Of a stretch of DNA of 23,201 nucleotides, positions 1 to 7,625 are shown one piece after another. Under the pieces are notes generated by a model. That model was not told the DNA's origin, did no database searches, and was given only the letters and a program-made list of their open reading frames with translations. The position numbers were made by a program, and so were the translations under genes. The stretch's first letter is position 1. Each line of letters opens with the position of its first letter. The stretch spans positions 1 through 23,201 of the forward strand of contig CAZNEZ010000041.1 in NCBI GenBank assembly GCA_964572475.1. Direction: 5' to 3'. The DNA comes from CAZNEZ01 sp964572475. Its GTDB lineage: Bacteria > Bacillota > Clostridia > Lachnospirales > Lachnospiraceae.

Positions 1-50
1 GAACTGCAACGCAGTTCTTCCAAGCGCTTGTGCCGACAAGCGCTTTTTTA
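1..50 (+). terminator. Double-hairpin terminator-like repeat, copy 1
   Basis: Two hairpins lie in tandem. The first is GAACTGC / GCAGTTC (1-7 with 11-17, loop AAC). The second has perfect 10-bp arms AAGCGCTTGT (22-31) and ACAAGCGCTT (36-45) around a GCCG loop, and its 3' arm runs into six T (44-49). The second hairpin plus T-run has the form of a rho-independent terminator for whatever gene lies upstream of the window. A near-identical unit recurs at 15455-15503, so it is a dispersed repeat as well. The element may extend to the left of position 1. Confidence 0.75.
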
Positions 51-75
51 AATAAAACTAATATTGAGATTAGTG

Positions 76-105
76 GTATAAAATGGACTACCTGTCTCAT
101 ATACT
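76..105 (+). promoter_or_regulatory. Probable sigma-E promoter of the spoIIIA operon
   Basis: GTATAAA at 76-82 fits the loose -35 pattern of sigma-E, and CATATACT at 98-105 matches seven of eight positions of the -10 consensus CATACAMT. The spacer is 15 nt. Transcription would begin near 112, giving a leader of about 30 nt before the ATG at 142. The spoIIIA operon is sigma-E controlled in characterised endospore formers, which agrees. No convincing sigma-A promoter is visible in 51-141. Confidence 0.55.
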
Positions 106-141
106 TAGGCATGGGAAGAAATGAAAAGCATGGAGGTTGTC

Positions 142-1062
142 ATGAGAGAGGATATAGAAAAAATATTGTCTGTTAATATTAGAAAAGAGCTTAATAAGAT
201 TAATATTGATACAGATAATCTTAGTGAGATAAGGGTTAGGTGTGGACAGCCTTTAATACTAAAATGCCATACAGGTGAAGTTATGCTAAAAGATTATATT
301 GTATCACAGGAAGATATAAGGGAAACAATGGAATACATAAGTAGTTTTTCACTATATGCATATGAAGAAGAGATAAGTCAGGGATATATTACTGTTAAAG
401 GAGGAAGCAGAGTAGGGATAGCGGGTAAGACAGTAATTAATCATGATGGAGTTAAGAACATCAGATATATTTCTTTTATAAATATAAGGGTTTCACATCA
501 GATAAAAGGCTGTAGTAATAAGCTTTTGCCATATATTACCAGAGAAAAAAGGTTAATTAATACGTTGATAATATCACCACCCGGTTGTGGCAAAACAACA
601 CTTCTTAGAGATATTATTAGAAATGTAAGTGAGGGAGGAAAAATGATTATTCCCGAAAATGTAGACGTTGTGGATGAACGTTCAGAAATAGCCGGATGCT
701 ACCTGGGGATTCCACAAAATGACCTTGGAAAAAGAAGTGATGTACTTGATGGATGCCCAAAATCAATAGGAATGATGATGCTTGTTAGAAGTATGGGACC
801 AGATGTCATAGCAATAGATGAAATAGGCTCTAAAGAGGAAGTTAGTGCGCTTTCATATGCAATTAATTCAGGTTGCAGAATGTTGACAACAATCCATGGA
901 AGCTCAATTGATGAAATACTAATTAAGCCAGAAGTGTCAAAACTCCTTAAAGACAAAGTGTTTGAGCGCTATGTAGTATTAAGTCAGGCGAAAGGCGCTG
1001 GTACTATAAGCAAGGTATTAGATGCAGATTTTAATGAGATGGAGGTAAATATTGATGGTTAA
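142..1062 (+). CDS. spoIIIAA: Stage III sporulation protein AA, engulfment-channel ATPase
   Basis: This is the cytoplasmic secretion-type ATPase of the SpoIIIA complex in the mother cell, related to the motors of type II/IV systems. The Walker A loop PPGCGKTT is at residues 146-153 and the Walker B stretch DVIAIDEIGS at about 221-230, with D226/E227. At 306 aa it is the usual family length. I chose ATG 142 because GGAGG lies at 132-136, five bases upstream. An in-frame ATG at 121 would put that ribosome binding site inside the gene and lies within about 10 nt of the inferred transcription start. The gene overlaps spoIIIAB by 8 bp, which suggests translational coupling. Confidence 0.93.
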   Translation: MREDIEKILSVNIRKELNKINIDTDNLSEIRVRCGQPLILKCHTGEVMLKDYIVSQEDIRETMEYISSFSLYAYEEEISQGYITVKGGSRVGIAGKTVINHDGVKNIRYISFINIRVSHQIKGCSNKLLPYITREKRLINTLIISPPGCGKTTLLRDIIRNVSEGGKMIIPENVDVVDERSEIAGCYLGIPQNDLGKRSDVLDGCPKSIGMMMLVRSMGPDVIAIDEIGSKEEVSALSYAINSGCRMLTTIHGSSIDEILIKPEVSKLLKDKVFERYVVLSQAKGAGTISKVLDADFNEMEVNIDG

Positions 1063-1570
1063 AATAATAGGAATAATAATAGTAATATTATCTTCAACAA
1101 TGGTTGGATACAAGATGAGTGATAATCTTAGTCTAAGGGTGACGATGCTAAAAAAGATAAAAAAGACTATTATTCAGCTAAGAGGAGAGATTAGATATAA
1201 CAATACGGCTATGCCAGAAGCATTTAAAGTAATAGGCAGGAGAGCTGATAAGCCACTTGATGATTTTCTTATAAATGTCAGTAACGAGATGGACAAGATG
1301 GAAGGCAAGACCTTATCTGATATATGGAAAGAAAATATGCATATAATAGAACAATGTGGAATTGATAAAAACGATATTGAAAGATTAGGTGGATTAGGTG
1401 ATAATCTGGGATTTCTTGATAGAGAGATGCAATTATCTCATCTTGATTTATATCTTGAAAATCTGGAAAATGATATAAGTGATGCAACTACAAAAGTTAA
1501 TAATAATAGTAGATTATATAAATGTCTTGGAGTTATGGGCGGATTACTAATAACATTGCTTATTGTATGA
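1055..1570 (+). CDS. spoIIIAB: Stage III sporulation protein AB
   Basis: A 171-aa membrane-anchored protein with an N-terminal hydrophobic segment (about residues 2-20), a long charged helical middle and a C-terminal hydrophobic segment (GVMGGLLITLLIV). This layout is that of SpoIIIAB, which resembles GspF-like platform proteins and works with the SpoIIIAA ATPase. ATG 1055 is preferred, with GGAGG at 1041-1045, but an in-frame TTG at 1052 is only 6 nt from the same site and cannot be excluded. It starts inside the end of spoIIIAA. A 61-bp spacer separates it from spoIIIAC. Confidence 0.9.
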   Translation: MVKIIGIIIVILSSTMVGYKMSDNLSLRVTMLKKIKKTIIQLRGEIRYNNTAMPEAFKVIGRRADKPLDDFLINVSNEMDKMEGKTLSDIWKENMHIIEQCGIDKNDIERLGGLGDNLGFLDREMQLSHLDLYLENLENDISDATTKVNNNSRLYKCLGVMGGLLITLLIV

Positions 1571-1631
1571 GACAAGCATATAATGCTTGCAAAGAGGATT
1601 TCATACAAAGATTCGCAGGAATGGGGTAAAA

Positions 1632-1826
1632 ATGGACGTAAATCTTATAATAAAGATTGCAGCAGTTGGAATATTGGTTTCGGTAATTAATCAGGTATTA
1701 AAACAAAGTGGCAAAGAAGAGCATGCATTTTTAGTAAATCTTGCTGGGCTTGTGCTTGTATTATATTGGATTATCCCATATATATATGAGCTGTTTGATA
1801 CAATTAAAAAGCTGTTTTCACTATAA
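1632..1826 (+). CDS. spoIIIAC: Stage III sporulation protein AC
   Basis: A 64-aa protein with two transmembrane helices, starting MDVNLIIKIAAVGILVSV, the typical start of SpoIIIAC. With SpoIIIAD it forms the small membrane part of the feeding-tube complex. The frame is open upstream to a possible start at 1587, but that adds 15 charged residues unlike the family. ATG 1632 is preceded by GGGG at 1623-1626. Family proteins are about 65-68 aa, which supports the short form. Confidence 0.9.
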   Translation: MDVNLIIKIAAVGILVSVINQVLKQSGKEEHAFLVNLAGLVLVLYWIIPYIYELFDTIKKLFSL

Positions 1827-1847
1827 TAAAATAAGGGGGAGAAGATT

Positions 1848-2249
1848 GTGACTATTGTAAATGCAGCAATTATAGGTATTATAGCTGTAATCATATCCAT
1901 ACAATTTAAAAGTGGAAGAAATGAATATGGTATATATATTGCACTTACTGCCTGTGCAATTATCTTCTTTTATGGATTGAGCAAAATGTCGGTGCTTATT
2001 GATGTGGTGAATAGAATGAGCTCATATGTAAGTATAAGCAGTACATATATAGCTGTATTGGTTAAGATAATTGGTATAACATATATAGCTGAATTTTCAT
2101 CTGATATATGTAAAGATTCAGGATACAGTGCGATTGCTAATCAGATACAGATATTTGGTAAATTATCAGTATTAGCTGTAAGTATGCCTATAGTAGTAGC
2201 TTTGTTGGACACGATTAATGCTTTTTTAGGAAGCGGGGGTACAACATGA
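1848..2249 (+). CDS. spoIIIAD: Stage III sporulation protein AD
   Basis: A 133-aa integral membrane protein with about four hydrophobic segments, matching SpoIIIAD in size and operon position. The start is GTG 1848, with a strong GGGGGA site at 1835-1840 seven bases upstream. The stop overlaps the ATG of spoIIIAE by 4 bp (ATGA), the usual arrangement for coupled translation. It acts in the mother-cell membrane around the engulfed forespore. No conserved catalytic residues are visible and none are expected. Confidence 0.9.
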   Translation: MTIVNAAIIGIIAVIISIQFKSGRNEYGIYIALTACAIIFFYGLSKMSVLIDVVNRMSSYVSISSTYIAVLVKIIGITYIAEFSSDICKDSGYSAIANQIQIFGKLSVLAVSMPIVVALLDTINAFLGSGGTT

Positions 2250-3367
2250 GCAAAAAGTACAAATTATGTAAAATATTAATATGTACAATAATAAGCATGA
2301 CCATATACATTAATCTAAATGTAAATACAGAAAAATGCTATGCTCAGGATTATGATTTTAGTGATGTTCAAGGGGTTTTAGACGATAGCGAAGAAAATAT
2401 TAATTTTAAGGAAACGGTAACGGATATAGCTTCTGGTGAGTCTGATACTATATTGCGCACGATGTTAACATCTCTAAAAGATAAATTGTTTCATGAATTT
2501 ACATATAACAAAATAGCTATAGCAGAGATTATAGCATTGGCTATAGCAGCAGCATTATTTACTAATTTTGCTGGAATATTTGCATCTGGTCAGATATCAG
2601 AAATGGGCTTTTATGTAACATATCTGCTTATAATATCTGTTTTGGTTGGTGCATTTTCAGTAATATCAAGTATTGCATCAGATGTAATAACAATGCTTTT
2701 GGATTTTATGAAAGCACTTATACCATCATATTTTTTGTCAGTTGGATTGGCTGGAGGGACAAGTTCAGCAATAGGATTTTATGAGATATCATTAGGAATG
2801 ATTACCGTTGTAAATGTGCTTTTTTGTAAGATTCTAATACCAGCAGTTAATATTTATGTTGTTTTAATATTAGTTAATAATATTTCGGAAGAGGACTTTC
2901 TATCAAGATTTGCGGAGCTGATAAAGACTTTTATGGATTGGGCGCTTAAGACAATTTTGACAGTGGTTTTAAGCATAAATGTAATTCAGGGAATGGTACT
3001 TCCAGCAGCAGATTCTGTAAAAATATCAGCATTTCAAAAAGTTGCATCTGCAATTCCCGGTGTTGGAGGTGGTGTAAATGCAGTAACAGGAGTGATAGCA
3101 GGCTCTGCTAATATAATTAAAAATGCAATTGGAGCTGCAGCTCTTATTGGTATTATTGTCTGCTGCTTTGTACCATTAGCGAAGATAGCTGCATTTAGTC
3201 TAATGTATCAGGGAACAGCCGCTATTGTTCAACCAGTTGCTGATAAACGTATTGTGGAGTGTATAGGAGGTGTAGCAGCCGGGTCAAGACTACTTCTTAA
3301 GATGGTATTTATTAGTGCAGTATTATTTGTAATAACTATTGCAATTGTGTGTTTAACAGTTAGATAA
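2246..3367 (+). CDS. spoIIIAE: Stage III sporulation protein AE
   Basis: A 373-aa polytopic membrane protein, the largest in the operon. Residues 1-34 form a signal peptide with a likely cleavage after CYAQ. A short soluble stretch of about 55 residues follows, then roughly seven transmembrane segments between residue 90 and the C-terminus. The glycine-rich run VPGVGGG-type sequence (AIPGVGGGVNAVTG, about residues 269-282) is typical of the family. SpoIIIAE is thought to be a permease-like part of the feeding tube. The ribosome binding site is the GGGGG run just before 2246. Confidence 0.92.
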   Translation: MSKKYKLCKILICTIISMTIYINLNVNTEKCYAQDYDFSDVQGVLDDSEENINFKETVTDIASGESDTILRTMLTSLKDKLFHEFTYNKIAIAEIIALAIAAALFTNFAGIFASGQISEMGFYVTYLLIISVLVGAFSVISSIASDVITMLLDFMKALIPSYFLSVGLAGGTSSAIGFYEISLGMITVVNVLFCKILIPAVNIYVVLILVNNISEEDFLSRFAELIKTFMDWALKTILTVVLSINVIQGMVLPAADSVKISAFQKVASAIPGVGGGVNAVTGVIAGSANIIKNAIGAAALIGIIVCCFVPLAKIAAFSLMYQGTAAIVQPVADKRIVECIGGVAAGSRLLLKMVFISAVLFVITIAIVCLTVR

Positions 3368-3409
3368 ATAAACTTAAAGTAGCAGTAAACGCTGGAAAGG
3401 CAGATATGT

Positions 3410-3961
3410 ATGGAAGCAATATCACAATGGATTAAAACAATAAGCTGTTTTTTAATATTCATGGCAATTGTACTAAATATACTGCCAAAGAATAACTATC
3501 GAAAATATATCAGAGTATTTATGGGGGTACTTTTAATCATAGTTGTGATGTCACCGATTAAAGATATATTCAATGCAGGCGGAATATTTAATGCATTTTA
3601 TGATTCGGAGGAAGTTGAACAAAAGAAAAAGGAACTTGAATATATGATAGATAATGCAATGACAAATAGTGAGCAATATGAAGAAGAATACAAAGGAATA
3701 GTTGAAGCTGGATTATCATCACTTCTTGGCAATACAGAATATGAACTTATAAATGCAGACGTAGAATATGATAAGGAAAGTGAAGATACATTTATAAAAA
3801 GTCTCACAATTACTATTACAAAAAGGGGGACAGGAATAGATATTAAGAAGGTACAAATAGGTAAAGAAAATTTAATAAAATATGATGGAGAATTATTAAA
3901 TAGTATTGCAGATTTTTATAATATTTCAAAGAATAGCATAATAATATATATTAAGGAGTAA
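3410..3961 (+). CDS. spoIIIAF: Stage III sporulation protein AF
   Basis: A 183-aa protein with two N-terminal transmembrane helices (about 8-25 and 31-50) followed by a soluble domain of about 130 residues. This is the SpoIIIAF layout. The soluble part has the ring-building-motif-like fold found in SpoIIIAF/AG and in secretion-system ring proteins (family knowledge, not visible as a short motif). GGAAAGG at 3394-3400 is the ribosome binding site. A 42-bp spacer separates it from spoIIIAE and 8 bp from spoIIIAG. Confidence 0.9.
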   Translation: MEAISQWIKTISCFLIFMAIVLNILPKNNYRKYIRVFMGVLLIIVVMSPIKDIFNAGGIFNAFYDSEEVEQKKKELEYMIDNAMTNSEQYEEEYKGIVEAGLSSLLGNTEYELINADVEYDKESEDTFIKSLTITITKRGTGIDIKKVQIGKENLIKYDGELLNSIADFYNISKNSIIIYIKE

Positions 3962-3969
3962 GTATAGAT

Positions 3970-4551
3970 ATGGGAATTAAAGTTGATGGGAATAAGATAA
4001 AAGAGAAAATTAAAAACATTGGCATTGATAAACTGTTAATTATGATTGCAGCAGGTGTAGTTCTTGTGATTTTTTCAATTCCATCTTCTAAGAGTACTAC
4101 TGAAAATGAATCTAAAACAACTGTTGCTAATAGTGAGATAACTATTGATAACAATACATATGTAGAAGCTTTGGAACAAAAACTTAGTGATATTCTTTCA
4201 AGTATCGAAGGCACTGGAAAAACACGTGTAATGATAACATTGAAGTCATCAGAAGAGAAAGTCGTTCTAAGTGAAAAACCTATTACTAAGAGTGATACAG
4301 TAGAAACTGATAGTGAAGGTGGGAATAGGACAGTCAATAATTATGAAGAAGGAGATAAGGTTATCTATGTTACAGATACTGATGGAAATGAGATTCCTTA
4401 TGTCGTTAAATCCCTTGAACCAGTGATTGAAGGTGTTTTGGTTGTGACAGAAGGTGGAAATGAGGCGGTTGTTAAAGAAAAAGTTATTAACTCCGTAACA
4501 GCGCTTTTTAATATTGCGGAACATAAGATAACGGTAGAGAAAATGAAATGA
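3970..4551 (+). CDS. spoIIIAG: Stage III sporulation protein AG
   Basis: A 193-aa protein with a short basic N-terminus, one transmembrane helix (about 21-38), a Ser/Thr-rich linker, and a C-terminal domain that carries the ring-building motif in this family. SpoIIIAG forms a large ring in the intermembrane space, analogous to secretion-system rings. The ribosome binding site is AAGGAG overlapping the stop of spoIIIAF, about 11 nt from the ATG, so the spacing is a little long. Confidence 0.92.
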   Translation: MGIKVDGNKIKEKIKNIGIDKLLIMIAAGVVLVIFSIPSSKSTTENESKTTVANSEITIDNNTYVEALEQKLSDILSSIEGTGKTRVMITLKSSEEKVVLSEKPITKSDTVETDSEGGNRTVNNYEEGDKVIYVTDTDGNEIPYVVKSLEPVIEGVLVVTEGGNEAVVKEKVINSVTALFNIAEHKITVEKMK

Positions 4552-4592
4552 AATAAAATAAAAAAACTAATATTTGAAAGGGCAGGGGTATT

Positions 4593-5237
4593 ATGAAGGA
4601 TTTGTTTAAGAGAAATCAGATTGTTATTACGGCGTTAGCTGGACTTATTGCAGTAGCTGGATATCTCAATTATGTTAACGGAGATGCAGTGAAAAATGCA
4701 ATAGGGCAGCCACAGGAAGAATCAGATACAGTTGATGTAATTAACATCGAAGATGGTACTATTAATGTTGCAGACATCTCAGAAGAGGATATTCAGGCAG
4801 AAAATCAGACTACTTCTAAAGAAGATACTAAACAGGAAGCTACAACAGCAGTACCAGGCGAGGCTGTTTTAGCAAGTAGTATTCTTGATTTTACTACACA
4901 GGCAAGATTAAACAGGGAACAGCTTAGAAGCGAGAATAAAGAAACACTATTAGAAATAATTAACAATTCAAACATAGCAGATGATCAGAAAAAAGATGCA
5001 ATTGCAAAAATGATAGAACTAACTGCTATAGCAGAAAAAGAGTCTGGTACAGAGACAGCGTTAGCAGCTAAAGGCTTTAATAATGCTGTTGTTACAATAT
5101 CAGGAGAAAAAGTCGATGTTATGCTTGATATGACAAATGTTACAGATGCAATGCGTGCTCAGATAGAAGATATTGTTAAAGGAAAGACAGAGTTTTCCGT
5201 TGATAAAATAACAATCACACCACTTAAAACAGAATAA
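4593..5237 (+). CDS. spoIIIAH: Stage III sporulation protein AH
   Basis: A 214-aa protein with one N-terminal transmembrane helix (about 9-28), an acidic and Thr-rich linker (about 35-90) and a C-terminal domain of about 110 residues. In characterised organisms the C-terminal domain has a YscJ/FliF-like ring fold and binds SpoIIQ of the forespore across the intermembrane space, completing the channel. It is the last gene of the operon. No clear hairpin terminator follows before the asp23-type promoter at 5240-5267, so sigma-E transcripts may run into the next gene. Confidence 0.92.
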   Translation: MKDLFKRNQIVITALAGLIAVAGYLNYVNGDAVKNAIGQPQEESDTVDVINIEDGTINVADISEEDIQAENQTTSKEDTKQEATTAVPGEAVLASSILDFTTQARLNREQLRSENKETLLEIINNSNIADDQKKDAIAKMIELTAIAEKESGTETALAAKGFNNAVVTISGEKVDVMLDMTNVTDAMRAQIEDIVKGKTEFSVDKITITPLKTE

Positions 5238-5239
5238 GC

Positions 5240-5267
5240 TTGCAATTGTGCTTTATTTTGATATAAT
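5240..5267 (+). promoter_or_regulatory. Sigma-A promoter of the Asp23/YqhY gene
   Basis: TTGCAA (5240-5245) and a perfect TATAAT (5262-5267) are separated by 16 nt. Transcription would begin near 5274. This begins two bases after the stop of spoIIIAH, so the Asp23-family gene can be expressed in vegetative cells independently of sigma-E. Confidence 0.75.
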
Positions 5268-5293
5268 AAATGTATTAGAGAATACATTTATTA
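5264..5293. promoter_or_regulatory. 30-bp palindrome over promoter and start site (candidate operator)
   Basis: Perfect 13-nt arms TAATAAATGTATT (5264-5276) and AATACATTTATTA (5281-5293) flank the centre AGAG. The left arm overlaps the -10 box. The right arm ends at the first base of the AGGAGG ribosome binding site. Because the inferred transcript starts inside the left arm, a full RNA hairpin could not form from this promoter, so a DNA operator is the more likely reading. A readthrough transcript from spoIIIAH could form the hairpin. Confidence 0.5.
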
Positions 5294-5305
5294 GGAGGTA
5301 TTATC

Positions 5306-5686
5306 GTGGAAGAATCTAGAAATACTTATAAGATATATGACGAGGGACACGTTGGTGAAGTGCAGATAGCAGACGACGTAGTTGCCATAATTGCTGGTCT
5401 TGCAGCAACAGAAGTAGAAGGTGTAGCAGCTATGACTGGTAACATAACTAAAGAGATAGTTTCAAAGCTTGGAATGAAAAGCCTGTCAAAAGGTGTTAAA
5501 GTTGAGGTTGCACATGATTCAGTTATAGTTAGTTTGAACATTTGCCTTGAATATGGATATTGCATTCCAGATGTATCCGTTAAGGTACAAGAAAAGGTTA
5601 AGACAGCCATTGAGAATATGACAGGTCTTAAAGTGTCAGAAGTTAATGTTAGAATTGCTAGTGTTGATGTTGACGAAGAACAGTAA
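5306..5686 (+). CDS. Asp23/Gls24 family envelope stress-response protein (YqhY-like)
   Basis: A 126-aa protein of the DUF322/Asp23 family. Recognisable stretches are the ADDVVAIIAGLAATEVEGVA segment near residues 23-42 and the C-terminal VSEVNVRIASVDVD strand typical of the family. Its position between spoIIIA and nusB is that of yqhY in Bacillus, where the gene sits beside accBC and is linked to fatty acid synthesis. accBC are absent here. The start is GTG 5306, with AGGAGG at 5293-5298, seven bases upstream. It has its own promoter and terminator, so it is probably monocistronic. The exact biochemical role of the family is unsettled. Confidence 0.88.
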   Translation: MEESRNTYKIYDEGHVGEVQIADDVVAIIAGLAATEVEGVAAMTGNITKEIVSKLGMKSLSKGVKVEVAHDSVIVSLNICLEYGYCIPDVSVKVQEKVKTAIENMTGLKVSEVNVRIASVDVDEEQ

Positions 5687-5703
5687 AAAAGATGCTATGA
5701 ATG

Positions 5704-5729
5704 AAGGGTGTCAAAATGACACCCTTTTT
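5704..5729 (+). terminator. Rho-independent terminator after the Asp23-family gene
   Basis: Perfect 10-bp stem AAGGGTGTCA / TGACACCCTT with an AAA loop (5704-5713 and 5717-5726), followed by T to 5729. It separates this gene from nusB. Confidence 0.88.
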
Positions 5730-5781
5730 CTAAACTAATAAGAAATATATAGCAAGTCAATAAGAATGGAGACATGATATA

Positions 5782-6183
5782 ATGGGAAGAAGAGAACTTA
5801 GAGAGAATACATTTAAGCTATTATTCCGTAGAGAGTTTCATAATGAAGAAACTATGAATGAGCAGTATGGTATATATATGAATAAAGATGAAGAGGTATA
5901 TGTATCAGAAGAAGATAGAGAATATATTACTAATAGAACCAAAGCTATTGTAGATAAGATTGATGAGATAGATAAAGCTGTTTCTGGTATTGCAGAGAAA
6001 TGGGACATAAGCAGATTCGGAAAAGTTGAACTTGCAATTGTAAGACTTGCTTATTATGAGATGAAATTTGATGATGATATACCACAGGTAGTTGCAATCA
6101 ATGAAGCAATTGAACTTGCTAAGAAGTATGGTGGAGAGGATTCATCAGCATTTATTAATGGTGTGCTTGCTAGATTAGTGTAG
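5782..6183 (+). CDS. nusB: Transcription antitermination factor NusB
   Basis: A 133-aa all-helical protein beginning MGRRELRENTFKLLF. The end (VVAINEAIELAKKYGGEDSS followed by AFINGVLARL) is the conserved NusB C-terminus. NusB binds boxA RNA with NusE/S10 and stabilises antitermination complexes on rRNA operons. GGAGA at 5768-5772 serves as ribosome binding site. It heads the xseA-recN cluster. I do not see a convincing promoter in 5730-5781, so the cluster may depend on readthrough of the upstream terminator or on a poorly matching promoter. Confidence 0.93.
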   Translation: MGRRELRENTFKLLFRREFHNEETMNEQYGIYMNKDEEVYVSEEDREYITNRTKAIVDKIDEIDKAVSGIAEKWDISRFGKVELAIVRLAYYEMKFDDDIPQVVAINEAIELAKKYGGEDSSAFINGVLARLV

Positions 6184-6190
6184 GTGAACT

Positions 6191-7453
6191 ATGAGGAGTG
6201 TTTATTCTGTTACACAGATAAATTCATATATTAAGAACATGTTTAGCCAGGATTTTATGCTGGCTAATGTGTATATTAAAGGTGAAGTATCTAACTGTAA
6301 ATATCATAGTTCTGGTCACATATATTTTACCCTTAAGGATAAGGGAGGAGTAATGGCTGGAGTTATGTTTGCAGGCAATCGAAAGGGTTTGAACTTTCAG
6401 ATGAAGGAAGGACAAACTGTAGTTGCCTGTGGCAGTATTAATGTATATGAAAGAGATGGTAAGTACCAGTTATATGCCAAAGAGATTATTTTAGATGGTG
6501 CTGGCGCTTTGTATCAAAAATACGAAGAATTAAAGAATAAGCTTGAAGAAATGGGTATGTTTTCTGAACAATATAAGAAATCAATACCTAAATACTCAAC
6601 AAGAGTAGGCATAGTTACAGCAAGCACTGGAGCTGCAATTCAGGACATAATCAATATAACTAACAGGAGAAATCCATATGTTCAGCTATATCTTTATTCG
6701 GCACTTGTGCAGGGACAAGGTGCTGCACAAAGTATATCTAATGGTATCAAATGCCTTGACATGATGAATCTGGATGTTATTATAGTTGGACGTGGTGGAG
6801 GTTCAATTGAAGATTTATGGGCATTTAATGAAGAACTTGTAGCAAGAACTGTTTTTGAATGTAATACACCTGTTATTTCGGCTGTTGGACACGAAACAGA
6901 TACTACAATTATAGATTATGTATCTGATTTTAGAGCACCAACACCATCAGCAGCAGCGGAAATAGCTGTTTTTGATATTAAACAGTTTGAACAGACAATA
7001 GGAGAATACGGCTATACATTGTCATGTATGATGGATAGAATTCTTGTTAAGAATAAAAAAGAGGTAGAACATTATAAGACAAAGCTTAGATATTTAAGTC
7101 CAATTAATCAGATAAAGCTTAAAAATCAAATTAATAGTGAACTTAAAAGCAGGTTAAAACAAGCAATGTATGACAAACTTAAGAAGAGAAAGAATGAACT
7201 ATTAATTATGTGTGAGAAGCTTAACGGATTATCTCCACTTAATAAGCTTGGAAGAGGTTTTGCTTATATTACTGATGAAGAAAATAACGCAGTTATTAGT
7301 GCGAATGATTATAAATGTAACGATTGCATAAATATACAATTGAAAGATGGAAAGTTAAGTGCTAAAATTATTGAAATAAACAATACAGAGTGGAATGGGA
7401 AGATTGAGGAAGACGATGGCAGAAAAACAGAAGAATCTGGAAGAAGCATTTGA
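6191..7453 (+). CDS. xseA: Exodeoxyribonuclease VII large subunit
   Basis: A 420-aa catalytic subunit of exonuclease VII, which degrades single-stranded DNA to oligonucleotides. The N-terminal OB fold (about 1-100) starts with SVYSVTQINSYIK. The catalytic core carries GRGGGSIEDLWAFNEE near residue 200 and AVGHETDTTIIDYVSDFRAP shortly after, both family hallmarks. A helical, lysine-rich C-terminal region (about 275-345) matches the coiled-coil part that binds XseB. The C-terminus overlaps xseB by 38 bp in another frame. The ribosome binding site is weak (AGGTGA), so translation may be coupled to nusB, whose stop is 7 bp upstream. Confidence 0.94.
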   Translation: MRSVYSVTQINSYIKNMFSQDFMLANVYIKGEVSNCKYHSSGHIYFTLKDKGGVMAGVMFAGNRKGLNFQMKEGQTVVACGSINVYERDGKYQLYAKEIILDGAGALYQKYEELKNKLEEMGMFSEQYKKSIPKYSTRVGIVTASTGAAIQDIINITNRRNPYVQLYLYSALVQGQGAAQSISNGIKCLDMMNLDVIIVGRGGGSIEDLWAFNEELVARTVFECNTPVISAVGHETDTTIIDYVSDFRAPTPSAAAEIAVFDIKQFEQTIGEYGYTLSCMMDRILVKNKKEVEHYKTKLRYLSPINQIKLKNQINSELKSRLKQAMYDKLKKRKNELLIMCEKLNGLSPLNKLGRGFAYITDEENNAVISANDYKCNDCINIQLKDGKLSAKIIEINNTEWNGKIEEDDGRKTEESGRSI

Positions 7454-7625
7454 AGAGCTTAATAATATTATTAGTAAAATGGATAAAGATGATGTTAGCC
7501 TTGAGGATTCATTTTCAATGTATAATCAAGGCATGAATCTTGTTAAATATTGCAATGATACAATTGAACGAGTTGAAAAACAGATTCAGATTGTGAACGA
7601 AGGTGAAGACGCTGATGAACTTTAA
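7416..7625 (+). CDS. xseB: Exodeoxyribonuclease VII small subunit
   Basis: A 69-aa protein beginning MAEKQKNLEEAFEELNNII, with the conserved LEDSFSMYNQGMNLVKYCN segment of XseB. Several XseB chains bind the coiled-coil of XseA. The start is ATG 7416, with GAGGA at 7406-7410. An earlier in-frame ATG at 7395 would add seven residues and lacks a suitable site. It overlaps xseA by 38 bp and ispA by 11 bp, so all three are likely translated as a coupled unit. Confidence 0.92.
   Translation: MAEKQKNLEEAFEELNNIISKMDKDDVSLEDSFSMYNQGMNLVKYCNDTIERVEKQIQIVNEGEDADEL

Noticed and set aside
121..141. Upstream ATG giving a 313-aa SpoIIIAA
   Set aside because: The GGAGG site at 132-136 lies inside this extension and the inferred sigma-E start is about 10 nt before 121. 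ATG 142 is the better start.
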